A stretch of 64,000 nt of DNA from Sipunculus nudus (Eukaryota; Annelida; Sipuncula; Golfingiida; Sipunculidae): positions 18,311,676-18,375,675 of the forward strand of contig CM049311.1 in assembly GCA_026874595.1 (NCBI GenBank), written 5' to 3'. Shown piece by piece: positions 13,681 to 40,078 of this stretch (positions are counted from its first letter, which is position 1; the number at the start of each line of letters is the position of its first letter). The notes beneath the pieces were generated by a model, which searched no databases, was not told the DNA's origin, and saw only the letters and a program-made list of their open reading frames with translations. The translations under genes and the position numbers were made by a program.

Positions 13681-14779
13681 CGATGAGATTTTTCATGGTA
13701 GGTCCCCATCCAGGGTGATCGCTCTGCATAATGGGAAGGCTGTGCCCAACAGCCGTGTATCACATTTATATCACAAACGAATGCAAAATTTGGCGAGATC
13801 CTCCATGTTATGACTCAGTAATGGGGATGATTACACACCCCGGACCTGCAGGTGGGGTAGTTACCTGACACCAGGATAATATATAAATGACACTAAGCGT
13901 GTGCCTTGTCACGTATTCCAAACCGAGATAGATTTATACAGATGTACAAACAGGTTAAGATTAGTTAAGAAAGCGATTAATTCTACAAACATATATATAT
14001 ATACTTTATTCCTTCAAACTTTGAACCATCCTACAGGGAAGGTTTCACTCAGTAGTAAAAAAAAACCCATTTTTTAATGGAACAGGGTGACAGTATTTTG
14101 TCTACCTAAAGGATCGACGAACAACTATGAAGACCTATAAAGACTACCGAACGCCACCATCTGAGCCATGGGGAGTGCCTCCCAGTAATTATTACAACTG
14201 TTTGTACAATCCATGAAAAACCAGATGTTTGCAATCGCCCAGCGATCGCAAGGGAAGCCTCCTTCAGCCTTCTGCACCCTACCCAACATACTAGCCCCAC
14301 CCCCATCCCCACCCCTAACGGTCTATATATACATATATATATTGCCGTTTTTACAATAATTGACAGTTAATAGATTATGGGTCGTTATTACGACTCATAT
14401 TGTTATAACGTCCTATATTGTAACAATGGTCAATATTGCAGAAGAAATTGCCTATTTTGTTGTAAAAACGGCCAATATTATAATAATTGCCAATACCGTA
14501 ATAATCAATGAGTAACATAGTAATAACTTATCCTCACCTTTACTGTAAGGAGCATGGTCGGGGCTTAAATGGGCAAAAAGGCCAATATTGTGAAAAAAAA
14601 ATGCAGTTTAGAAGATAATGATTAAATTCATGTCAAATTTACGTAGACAGCATAAATGTTAACTGTTTCATTGGATTTCAATTATGACTGCATCTCTTAT
14701 ACAAAATGAGGAACTAAAATGGCTGTAATTTTAGAAGGTGTTCTCAAACGACATATCGCCTGTTAGATTTCGGATTCAT

Positions 14780-15065
14780 TCTTGAGTTTAAACATATGTT
14801 ATTACAATATGGGCCGTTTTTCCCACTTCCCGTTTTATTACAATATGGGCAGGGTATCATTATTACAATATAGGTTGTTTTTATTACAATATTGGCCGTT
14901 ATTACAATAAGGGCCGTTTTTATTACATTATGGGCCGTTATTACAGTATGGGCCAGTTTTATTACAATATTGGCAGTGTATGATTATTACATTATGGGTC
15001 GTTTTTATTACAATATGGGCCGTTATTACATTATGGGCCGGTTATTACATTATGGGTTGTAACAG
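14780..15065. repeat. right subterminal repeat array of the Harbinger-like element
   Basis: Ten or more copies of ttattacaatatgggccg and variants, the reverse complement of the left array. More decayed copies continue at 14370-14510. A stretch in the spacer (gatttcattacc-like variation) is not conserved. Confidence 0.8.
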
Positions 15066-15529
15066 GGGCTTTCAAATATTCACGGATAGCAACACGGATA
15101 ATCCCGGAGCATCGTTCCGGAATCATCCCTGTTATCTACGGCATCGCCGTGTAAACACAGGGCATCACCGTGTTAACACCGTGTTGCATCCATAGTGATC
15201 CTTGGCGCACCGGCATGTTCGGAGAAAAAATAAACCTGCACAATTTTTCGTCCCGGTGTACACGGATGAAACATCATCCGTATCAATCCTTGTGAGCTCC
15301 GCGTAGCCACCGTATACATTCGGCCGTTTTGAGACCGGCACTTTCCGGGTGCAAGTTCAAGTTTTTTTCTCCGATCATGCTGGTGCACCAAGGATCACTA
15401 CGGATGCAACACGGTGTTAACACGGTGATGCCCTGTGTTTACACGGCGATGCCGTAGATAACAGGGATGACTCCGGAACGATGCTCCGGGATTATCCGTG
15501 TTGCTATCCGTGAATATTTGAAAGCCCCA
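15066..15529. mobile_element. nested fold-back MITE with long inverted arms
   Basis: The segment starts ggggctttcaaatattcacg and ends with its inverted copy. The two arms, each about 170 bp, match almost perfectly (a few mismatches), leaving a loop of about 120 bp. The outer element reads ...aaatggggctgttac at its left end without this segment, so it lies nested inside the right arm of the Harbinger-like element. Confidence 0.75.
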
Positions 15530-15621
15530 TTTACGAAATGGCGCTGCTGTCCCCGGAACACTACGGATTAAGGTCCGGGGTGATCCCTGTTGCTATTCGT
15601 GAATGTGTGAAAGGGGCTTAA

Positions 15622-17530
15622 GAAGATTCCATTTAGTAAAACTTGCACATTTAACATTAAAAGGTATTTCTTGCAGAAAGGCTAAACAAAAAAAAATATT
15701 TTTTAAAATCAGCGACAGATCAATATGAACATTGTCAATGACATTACAGAATCTCAATTTTACGTCTCAATTTAAGATGATCATTTGCTTTATGGAGTTA
15801 TTAATATATTTTTCGCAATGTTCCTCAACAAAAGGAGGATGCATCCAATCAAGAACAAAGGAATTGACCAAAGGGTAGGTTAACATTGGAAATGAGTCAG
15901 GTCAAATTAATGTTCCACAAGATCATAAGACTAACCAAGTGGCCAATGGGCAATGACGCTCAGCTGAATTTGACATGTATTATAAGAATAAAGTGACTTA
16001 ATTTCAGGATTCAACTGAGACTTGCCAAGAAATTCCCTGGATTATACGATAGAAGTTCAAAGAAAATGGATACAATTTGAACCTGTCTGTCTTGGTGCTC
16101 ATATAGCTCACAGAAAATACTTTATCCTTTGTACTTGACCTAATTTCAAGTTTCCAAGGATATTTGTCTAGAACCTCCCTGGGTGTCCGTTGGAAGATTC
16201 TAGGCCTAACAGATAGATTTGTGCCCACCTGACATTCAAGGTGCTTATATGACACATATTTACCTGTAGTTCGGAGAATGTGTGTCACCATGACCTAATT
16301 TCATGTTTCCAAAGACATTTGCTCAGGACCTCCCTGAATATTACATTAGACGATTCAATGCTTAATGGATACAACTTGTGCCCCATCTGGCTGTCTGAAT
16401 GCTCAAAATCATGTTTTCGGCTGGTAGGTAGCAGAACATAGGTCACAATGAACTAAATTCAGGTTTCCAAGGAAATTTGCCTTGGACTTCCCTGGATGTA
16501 CAGTTAGAAGTTTCTAGGTCTAATGGTAACGATTTGTGCCCTGTTAACGGATTGCCGGCAGGACAATCGAACTGCCGGACGGACGACATACAAAAGGTGA
16601 TCGTTATAGCTCAGATCACTTATAGTCAGCTTAGCTAAACAAATGCGGGAAAACCCCAAAAACCCTTGCTGCTACATGGCTTTTCACTGGTGAACAGGGA
16701 CAGCGGCAAACTAGAAAAAAAAACATAAATAAATCTCTCATATCCCCCGTCCTCCAGCGCCTTGAGTCAGTTTGCTCCCTTTCTATATCCAGCCCATTCA
16801 ATTGATTTAAGACTGATCCACTTTCTATATCCAGTCCTACACATTTCAAAGTGCTTCACCCTTTATACCTGTATTACTATTACTATTACTACATCTAGAG
16901 TGCCCGGTTAAAATGATTGCCCTAGTAACGGAAGACTGGACGGAAGACGAACAAAGACCCGACGCAATAGCTCAGCAAGAGTAGAGTCAGCTTACTTAAA
17001 AATTATAAACTTTTTCAATGTAATAAATACAGGTCATTCCTCTTATGTTTGTTATATTCTCTCTGCCTGCGTGTGCGTGAATTTCAGGTTGGATGGCTAT
17101 ATTCGATTTCGTTCACGACTGCACAAATGAAGGGTATAATCTGAAATTGTAAGACTCGAAGTGAAGTACATGCACGCTAAGTCACGTGCATTTCCTAATA
17201 TGGCAGATTACGCCAGCATCATAAATAATCTACATATGTGGTGCTCGGAGAGATGTTCATCTTCTCATTCCTTCATCAATATTATCTATATATGTATAAA
17301 TGTATATTATGAATTGATGTATATCATCGTTTTCGCACAGATGCTGAATTTGATTTTTGACGCTGGTTTAATCAAGGAAATGTTTTTATATTGGTCGATT
17401 GTGACTCGTGTTAGACGTTGTAGGACGCTATAGTTACATGATTATTAACTACTGAAAATTGTCGCCAGATCAACACAACAGAAAAGAAAATAATTTCTGA
17501 TCAATCTGATCTTTCTTTATCCATTGAACC
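15622..17530. other. intergenic sequence, duplicated at 45500-47400
   Basis: It aligns closely with 45500-47400 over its whole length. It contains a tandem array of a 150-bp unit (next entry) followed by a tail rich in ggacggacgacat. No exon of the cellulase and no other gene is recognised. Confidence 0.6.
15995..16560. repeat. tandem array of about four 150-bp units
   Basis: Successive units each contain a version of aatttcaggtttccaagga, then acctccctggatgt, then ttctaggtctaatgg. The units have diverged from one another more than the array has from its duplicate at 45870-46435, so the array is older than the segmental duplication. Confidence 0.7.
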
Positions 17531-17594
17531 TTTGATGTTAAAAATAATACTATATAATTCGGGCGAAGCCATCTGCAAAGTGTTCCTCAGCTTC

Positions 17595-17714
17595 TCGCTC
17601 TTTCGTTCCCCCCCCCCCTTCCTTCCTACCTCCCTCCTTCCCTACTTCTTCTTCCCCTCTCCTTTTCTCCTCTCTCTCTCTGTCTCCTTTATCTCCGTCT
17701 CTCTTATCTCTCCC

Positions 17715-17752
<38 letters not shown>

Positions 17753-17782
17753 CCCTCTCTTCATCTCTTCCCCTCTCTTTTC

Positions 17783-17816
<34 letters not shown>

Positions 17817-17889
17817 CCCCCTCCCTCTCTTCCTCTCCCCCCCCCCTCCCCTTACTCTCCATTTATCTGTCCGGCTGTCTCTGTCTGTG

Positions 17890-17935
<46 letters not shown>

Positions 17936-17960
17936 TCTCTCTCCATCAACCTGTCATTCA
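17595..17960. repeat. (CT)n microsatellite 3' of copy B
   Basis: A pyrimidine-rich tract about 1.1 kb beyond the end of copy B. The matching tract beyond copy C (47700-48800) is three times longer. Long open frames across it are artefacts of the repeat. Confidence 0.95.
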
Positions 17961-19043
17961 ACCTTTGAGCACGCTCTCAACCTCATCGACATTCAGATAG
18001 GTTTCCATGATAAAAAATTCCACAAGGACCGTCCACAACCTTTAATAAATAAATAACAATAAACACCTTCAGCACCCTAACAAGCAAATTATATATCAGT
18101 ACATTTGTATATAGAATGCTTATAAATGAAAGCGTACAAATATATCAATGTTTAACACTGTTATATAATATTGAGATATGAAACATCTTGGTTATATAAT
18201 ATTGAGATATGAAACATCAACAGTGTCCAGTAACAGAAATTACATCCATCAATATTTTATATTTGAATGATATTTTAAATATGACAGCATTTAGCATCCG
18301 CCATTGCTGCAAGCCTCGTCACTTCAGGGATATACTGACACCACGTCCTGCGTAATAATGCGTCATTCCCAGGGTATTTGTTGTGTCGATTTTTGCAGGT
18401 CAGGAATTCTTTATTTAGCCAGCTTTAATTGGAGTAATCCTATAAATCAAGATAATTTTCATTCAGAATTTTTAATTAAGAATTTTTCAAATTCCGAAAA
18501 ATAATATTACAATAATAATAATAATAACAATAATAATAATAATAATAATAAACAATTTTAACAATAACAAAAACTATAATAATAGTAATAACGAGCTAAA
18601 ACTACTCTTATAATATTTTTTATACTATTTTTTCTTAATCAGGATTTGATTTTACAATAGTTTAAAATAATTCAACTGTTTATTATTATCGATATCCGAT
18701 TTGTAGATTTCATGAAATAAAGTGAAATTCCTTCAAAGGTCTGATAATATCTGATAATATAATAGCTCTCAAATTTAAATAAATCAAGTAGTATTTATCA
18801 TTATCAATAACTGATGTTGCAATAATTTTCACTAAATCAAGTGGTATTTTAAATTACCAGTTTTCAACTTTTATATCTTTAGTTAAGCTCCGGCTGCCCT
18901 TTAAGCTGTACAGATTTGAAACTGTTATTTGCTACCATTTCCAGAATACACTATCGAATTAAGTAATATCATGCGATTCTACCAAAATGGTAATATAAAA
19001 ACAAATTTATTTTAAGATGTCTGAAATAAGGGTATACGTGACG
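17961..19043. other. 3' flank of copy B
   Basis: AT-rich sequence with AAT trinucleotide runs near 18505-18560, homologous to 48800-49887. A possible polyadenylation hexamer (AATAAA on the minus strand) is at 19006-19011, about 35 nt past the stop; copy C lacks it. Nothing else is recognised. Confidence 0.5.
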
Positions 19044-33506
<14,463 letters not shown>

Positions 33507-36497
33507 AATTTACGAATTGTTATAGTAAAGACAACATTAATGCATCTAAAGCTATGACTAAACTGAATACATAATTTTGTTTACAACTATCGGTATAACT
33601 CTGACAAAGGTAATATATTCTACAAGTGGTCGTATTTTGATCACATGATCATTGTTGTATGGAGCTGATGCACCATTAGCTGAATATTTGCTTTTCATGA
33701 TTTACTATTTGGGAAAGTGGATCAGAAGTAAAACATGAAAATGAAAAGGTCTTCAGAAAAAAAAAATATTAAAGTGTGTCAGTGTGATAAAATGTTGTTT
33801 GTAGTGATATGTATATTAGGCGTGCGTCACAGAGGTCCCTGAAAAAAACCTTGGCGCCGTTTTAAACAATTTCATTCTGCTTCCCCTTATACGGAACCAT
33901 GCCCACTAACTGAAATAAAGACGTGTCTCATGTCATCACTTCCGTCACATTTTTATTTCTGATTGAGGCTTCAAGATCAAGAAATATACCAATTTTGATA
34001 ACACACTTTGTTTTGTATACACAATTACAAAAAGTTAAAAACAGTGTTTTTTGTACGTACACACAAAATACATGTAAGTTAATGTGCCAATACACATTAA
34101 AAAATTCGACTTTTTCACTTTGTACAGTAGGCTAGCAAAGTACCTAACTCGATACAGACGTTTCGGACGCAAATCATAAAATCTGACTATAAGTGTCAAT
34201 AACATCGGATCATTGTTTAATATACAATAATGAAATTCTTTAAGGTCTGGGAAATTATCTCGCAAGTGTATGAAAGTGTTTCTGTATTTCCATCTACTAA
34301 TTTTATAACCAATATGATAGCAATGACGCCAGCTTATTGATACATACGTGACAGCAAAGTAATTTCACTGGAAAATCTTCTGCTAGGTTAAGTCGAGGAT
34401 TCGCCCGAGCAGACAGGTCTTAAGTTATGTTAATGAACATAATAAAATCTATATCAGTTACCCTTGTTCTAGTATATGATATTTTATCAAGCAGTCTTAG
34501 TGATTCAAAGGTAAACGATACATAAGATTAAAACCCCAAAATTAGACACTAAAATAATTATACTCATATCAATTAAATATCTCTGAATAGTTGATATTAA
34601 ATTAAAATATTCCTTTTATTTAGAGGCCTTTTTCTCATACACGGTACATACATTATTACTTTGAAAAATGGGAAACTGGCGTTTTTAATCGAGTAACGCA
34701 AAAGCTTGTCCTTTCTGAAGAGTTGCACAGACTGCATTTAGTTTAAATGCATTAAATAAATGCATAGGTATTATGTTTTCCTGAAACATCCTTGAAAGAA
34801 AGTTTTTTGGTGTATGTGTACTCACTTTGTTTTTTTTTTTTGGTATCATTACTAAAGAGGGGATACAGAATACAAAGAATTCCATTCAGACAAATAATTA
34901 AAAAAACAAACAGAATTGTCCAGGGCCACGTTTCCATCCAATATATACGGTAGCGGTATGTTAAATACATAATAACACTGGTAACGTATAAATTTAACTA
35001 AGCTTCCATGCGCTTGTGCAAATATGATGCAACCTCCGAACAATCATTTTTAAAAACATATTACTTTGATAAAAATAGGTAGAACCACAAAAGGGACTCC
35101 AAAAAGTACTTATTATACACAAATATAATGCAACATAATCCATCATGAATGAGAAAGATATAAAGGTTAAAAGTACGACCACAAAAAAGGAAGAAAATGG
35201 TAATTATTCTAACTGAAAGCATCACCTTAACACCTCGAGCTGACATAGCCTTTCATCAATCAAGAAACATACGATCAGCTTTTACATCAATAGAAAACCA
35301 TTCAAATACTTCCCCATATGTTGGTATTTTGAAATATCCCGGCTATGGTGCATACGTTACATCTTTCTTAAATCTACAAAGTAGAGTTTATGCTATCTTT
35401 TTGTCAAATACCGCATTTTCTTTTATTTTAAAGCGTAGAAACATAAGGCATTTTAAAAATAGAAATTCTACACAACTGATTTGTATCAAAACGGATCGTT
35501 TTTTTCTGAGGCCTAAATAGACTGTTAAACAAATGTTTAATAACCACAAGCATGCATATTTATTCATCATTTGGCACCATTTGCAACTATGTCTCTGATT
35601 TGTTAAGTGTTCTTCAATGTTGCCTAAGAATGGATGGAAACATTTCTCACTCCTTTAAAACCATAAAGAAATTATACGCAAATCTAGGGGAAAGAAACAT
35701 ACGTTACATTTCTCAAGGTTAATATATAGGAATTTACTTAATTTTGTCTTGTGAATTGTTTTTTTTTACACTTTTCTTGTCATTTGAACCACTTATGGGA
35801 CTTCAATAAGGATTTCAGAAAGAAATATGAATAATAAATAAATGAAAATATTTAAACTTTACTTTGAAAGTTTTTTATATACAAATTACACAACAAACCA
35901 AGTCAGGAGCTTATGATTTAGACTTCTGAATACTTCAGTGTATATACATGTAAGACAACATATATATGATGTTAATAAGACTCGTCTGCTTTGTATGTAA
36001 CTTCATAAAAAAATATGTAAATTAAGATAATTCATTATAAATCAAAACATTTGTACTTTTTAAGCCATTCTGTGCAAACATATTTGTAATACTACGTAGT
36101 TGATTTGATAGGTTATTTTTTTCAGTAAGAGCTTGTGACCAAAATGATTGGTAAAGGTGCTTGGTAAAATGACTGGTGTCAAAATATTCTAATTGCCTAC
36201 CAAAAAATAAAACATGAACAAGTATGAAAAAGGTGTGACAAACATTTAAAACATTATGTCCCTGGAGAAAATAAACATAATTCGCCTCGAGATAAATTTT
36301 TGAAGGAAATTCCCAGGGCAGAGCATCTACCAACTAACACCTAACGTCATGAGGTAGCAAGGCGAAAAAAAAAGAAAGTCATACCAGAAAATATTTTGGG
36401 ATAAATTTTCTGTCGATTTCCACGCGCTTACCTTTTTTTAGCCTCTTACTACCAAAAAACAACCCCGATTTTTGCTTCTCATATATGTTTCTTCCTA
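33507..36497. other. proximal upstream flank of copy B
   Basis: It is homologous to 5566-7950 and to 61951-64000. A conserved splice-donor-like GTGAGTAC follows an open, hydrophobic stretch at about 34826-35000 (minus strand). No gene is proven. Otherwise it is AT-rich sequence with nothing recognised. Confidence 0.5.
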
Positions 36498-36679
36498 TCA
36501 CAGCCGAAGGCGAGAACCGCTTGAGAGATAATAATCTTTAAGTTCAAATAAGAAAGGTCCGGCCATAATAAAAGGAATGGTATCTCACCAATGGATTTAG
36601 CCCTGCCTGCGACAAAAGAAAGAAATATGTGAACACATTCCACAAGACCGTTATAACAAAAACATATATGTTTTGGTTA

Positions 36680-36772
36680 TAGCCCAATGAAATGTTATGC
36701 AAGCCGTGAGGTTTGCGAGGCTTGACACTAGCCAAGCAAAGCTCATGGCTTGCATTACATTTCATTGGGCTA
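36680..36772. repeat. short MITE-like hairpin
   Basis: The 26-bp ends (tagcccaatgaaatgttatg...) are inverted copies with one mismatch, and the inside is also partly self-complementary. It lies inside the 1.5 kb insertion. Confidence 0.7.
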
Positions 36773-36954
36773 AAACTGATTTGTCCCACATGCTCCGCCT
36801 CCTTGGTTGAAGGTCACAAGTGTCATTTTTTTTGGCAGCGCACTGTGTTTTTAGCTTACATACACAGTTCGATGTTCACAGCTCGGTGTTTCACTGTAGC
36901 TACTCTGCGCCTTAATCCACAGTCCATTTATCTAACAATTCAGTCTTTGCTTAG

Positions 36955-37162
36955 AGGAGTAGCCAGAGGGGCGCCGCAGGGGGCCATGCCCCCCCCCCCA
37001 CCGGGTCGCATCCATTATTGGCCGTCCTTTTGGAATTTCTCTTAGTCTAATACTATATTTATGTGTGTGTATATATATATATATATATATACACACAGAA
37101 AAGTGGTTGACTGCCAGCGAACCCTTTCCATTTATAAAAAAATGAACTAGCATTTCTAATCA

Positions 37163-37203
<41 letters not shown>

Positions 37204-37575
37204 ATTAAGTTGCCTTTGCTATTAGTGGCGGATCAAGAGGGGGCCCCTTTGATCTGCAATATTTCTCATTTTATCTAATTTCCCAATTTTTGTGATTAAT
37301 TTTAATTTTCACATTTCTTTATATTAACAGTTAGATTTTATTAAAGTTATCTGCAGTTTATTTCTTTCAAATGCATTAGTTGAGGATGCGGATTTTTATT
37401 AACAGCTACAGCACAACTGCAGAGCAGCAGGCCCTGGCTGGGGTCGACCGTGAACAATCTCATGGCTCCTCAGGTGATACCGGTACTCGAACTCGCAATC
37501 TGTACTCTTAGGAGTCCTGTGTGCTGTCGAGATTACGGACCCCGATAAAATGCAAAGTTTTTAACAAGACTTCAC
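36955..37575 (-). repeat. dispersed SINE-like repeat, reverse orientation
   Basis: On the minus strand it reads gcgagttcgagtaccggtat (box B-like) and aagagaaattcc...ggatgcgacc, both shared with 13320-13680. AT tracts are at 37067-37092 and 37166-37201. Confidence 0.55.
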
Positions 37576-37965
37576 ATATCAGTTATTTTAATCTGAGCAT
37601 TACATTTACAATCCTCCCGCTCTCCAGTACTTTTTTGTGTAGTCCCTCAGAGGCCGTCAACATGTTTTTTTCTTTTTAAACTGGCCACACCAAAAACAAG
37701 CAACCCCATCCCGCGTTACAATCAGTCTGTCTCGCCAGCGGGGCTCGCCAATCACAGGCCGTACCTGTTATCAGGCCACGCCTACCTGTCCGTTTGTTTC
37801 AGACACTCTGTCTGGACACTGTCTGGTCTCATTCTGGATGGTTCATACTGTAAACCTGCCCATGAAATACTTTAGCAAAATATATGCATCTCTGAACTAG
37901 CTCGTCTTACATAAAAGTAAGGTTTCATTACCAAAAAGAATAATCAGCCTGCATCACATTCCCCA

Positions 37966-39572
37966 TAAATAATCATGCTAGAGATTTATATAATGCACTC
38001 CTGGCAGTGAACGGCAGCCTGCCACGAGAAGGTCGATATTGAATTTTGGATAAGTAGTAAAGGCCTAGTCACTTTGTTTAAAAAATCATGTGCTCATGGC
38101 TGTAGCCAAACTGTTGAGGTTGTATACAGACCAGGAAGACAGGATTAAATAACGATTTATGTTTTGTGAGACTCCCTTCCTCCTGCACAAGTAAAACGTG
38201 GTTACATTATAATTTTTTCGGAACTCACTCCCGGTTTCCAAGGACTAGCCCGGTTTCTTGCTTAAAAAAAGTACACGCTTATGAATAATATACACAATAA
38301 AACCGGTTCAGTGACACGTATTCTGACACGTAGTATTATTATTATTAAACAAAAGGTCAAATTCCGCTCACACTTTGTTCCCGGTTCGTCAAGTACTCAT
38401 TTAGGATGTATGAGTCATGCTTGTGTCTGCAGGGAATGTCTCGATGTCACGCTTGGCCTGGCACTTCTCGTATGGCCTTACTAATTTCCTAAATATTGCC
38501 GTTTTAAAGTTTGATCCTGCCATTGCTGGTGTATCTATTAATCGGCTAAAGTCATATTTATATGTATATATTATTGCATTCCATGACAAACTTCAGGTAA
38601 AAGCTTGTCTAAAGAATTAATGTTTATACTATGAATCAAGGAAAATCAGTATACTTATCAAACAAAGGGGAAAAAGCCCAGTTATAAACAAAGGCCAAAT
38701 TTAATAGAAAGACTGAATTTAAAACAAAGACTGTTTTTGAAACAAGGAGCGGATGACACAAAGGCTATAACTGGATCAGTTGTTCAAAAAGAAAGCTCCC
38801 GAAAAGCACTCCGGATGGAGAAAACATTCATGTCAGATGCCATCGGATACACAATTACATGTATTGTCTGGTAGGATTCATGCACAGGGTTCTTCATTAT
38901 AGCTTTCTCGAAGCTTGTTTTTACTGGGTTAGCCAAAGCAGTCATATAGAAAAGCCTGTTATTCTATATTTGATAGAAATTTCTTGTGGCCCGTCCAAGG
39001 TGGGTGGTTTACCGGATTCCTCAACCCTTATAGACTATCGTACACCAACACCAAAGCCATAGAGTGCCTCCTATCAGTAGAATTAATCGTAAAACCCATG
39101 CCAAATAAAGAACGTTCATATAAAGATCGAAAAGATAAACAGTTGAGTGGAGGAAGCCTAGATGTTTGCTTTTCAGGCGACTTTATTTTCGGTTCATTGA
39201 CTGCCGTTTATTCTGTGATACTATCTAGATATATACATGTTTGTGTTTGGTTTTAATATTTCCGGGATATATTGTTAAATAGTTAAAATCTTTAGATAAC
39301 AAGTATTAGTGTACCTGTTTGCCCTTGAAGAAAATGTTGATTAAATTAATTTCAGAAGTGCTCTAGTGGAATTGCAAATGCAGATGCATTTACACACAAA
39401 ATACTCCAGCTCTCTCGATGTTCATCTGTGGGCACACAAGGATACTGCGGTAATAAACCTCACTTTACAGTAAAATAATGTCTGCATTTATAAGAAGCTA
39501 GCTGCCATACTTTGATGGATACTCTTAATTACTTCATGTATTTTCAGTGCTTTAAAAATAAAATACTCCTAC
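37966..39572. other. distal upstream flank of copy B
   Basis: It is homologous to 7960-9465. It holds the conserved TATA-like block near 37990 (atttatataatgcactcctg). No exon is identified. Confidence 0.5.
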
Positions 39573-39665
39573 CTTGGCGGGCCATGGCTTTGTCAACTTT
39601 TGGTCCAGTGTCCCTCCGTGGGCGAGCGTTTCCTCTGGTGTTCCGAACCTAATCCGCCACGTCAT
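39573..39665 (-). other. possible far-upstream 5' exon of copy B
   Basis: An ATG at 39663-39665 opens 31 codons (starting MTWRIRFGTPEETLA) that end exactly at a good donor, AAG|GTAGGAGT. The psi flank has the same region with a one-base insertion and donor CTAG|GTAGGTG. No acceptor partner is proven and no homologue is recognised, so it may be a 5' untranslated or coding exon of the cellulase gene, or chance. Confidence 0.2.
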
Positions 39666-39770
39666 CGTGCATAGACCTAATTAATAACTAGACCACTTTC
39701 TAGCAGACGATGTGGGGTCACTTCTGGTAATGGCAGAACAAAGACGCGTGCGACTATCAAAAATAACAAA

Positions 39771-39839
39771 ATGGTGAAGTCTTGTTGCGCCGTGTGCTGC
39801 GTGAACCGTGGAAGATCCATCAGGTTTTTGTGTGTATAA
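39771..39839 (+). other. possible THAP-domain first-exon fragment (copy B side)
   Basis: ATG at 39771 opens MVKSCCAVCCVNRGRSIRFL and then a stop. It resembles the start of THAP zinc-finger proteins (MVxxCCAxGCxNR). It starts 106 bp from the minus-strand ATG at 39665, so the two would be divergent. The DIRS-like insertion begins just beyond it. Confidence 0.35.
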
Positions 39840-39869
39840 AAATAAACTGACAATAACATATGTTGGGTA

Positions 39870-40078
39870 TACGGAGAGCTTTACTAACTATAAAAGCTAT
39901 AATAAAATCAGTATAAAAGCGCGCAGATGACAAACTGGATCGCGCTGAAAGATAAATATCATTGAGACATCATAAATATCATATCATAAATATCGAGATG
40001 CGTAAAATGCTGCGCAATAATACAGTCAAGTGACTATAGTTAGTCTAGTCCGGCTGAACAATAATAAAGCTCTCCGTA
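39870..40078. repeat. 209-bp unit with perfect 14-bp terminal inverted repeats
   Basis: The left end is tacggagagcttta and the right end its exact reverse complement. It could be a small MITE or part of the terminal repeats of the DIRS-like element. Confidence 0.6.

Larger units (their letters stand above)
11697..15618. mobile_element. PIF/Harbinger-like non-autonomous element (3.9 kb, TAA target duplication)
   Basis: The element begins AGCCCCTTTTACACATTC and ends with the inverted copy (gaatgtgtgaaaggggct). It is flanked by TAA on both sides (11694-11696 and 15619-15621). The paralogous flank at 45491-45500 reads ttcgttaag with a single TAA and no insert, which is an exact empty site. A 3-bp TAA/TTA duplication is the hallmark of PIF/Harbinger elements. 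Both subterminal regions carry arrays of a repeat with core cccatattgtaataa in opposite orientations (11860-12060 and 14780-15060). No transposase frame is seen, so it is probably non-autonomous. The interior holds older repeats, including a SINE-like unit. Confidence 0.8.
36498..37965. mobile_element. 1.5 kb insertion in the copy B flank
   Basis: The psi flank reads tttcttccctataaataatc near 7950 with no insert, while copy B separates tttcttcc from ccataaataatc by 1.5 kb. The insert holds a hairpin (36680-36772), a G/C-rich stub (near 36960-37000), GT/AT tracts and a SINE-like unit in reverse orientation. Confidence 0.6.

Noticed and set aside
17532-18056. 174-residue frame and its antisense Arg/Glu-rich partner
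   Set aside because: Both are products of the CT/GA tract.
35197-35520. 107-residue plus-strand frame, partly conserved at 6718-6891
   Set aside because: The psi counterpart stops early, there is no recognisable domain, and conservation is explained by recent segmental duplication.
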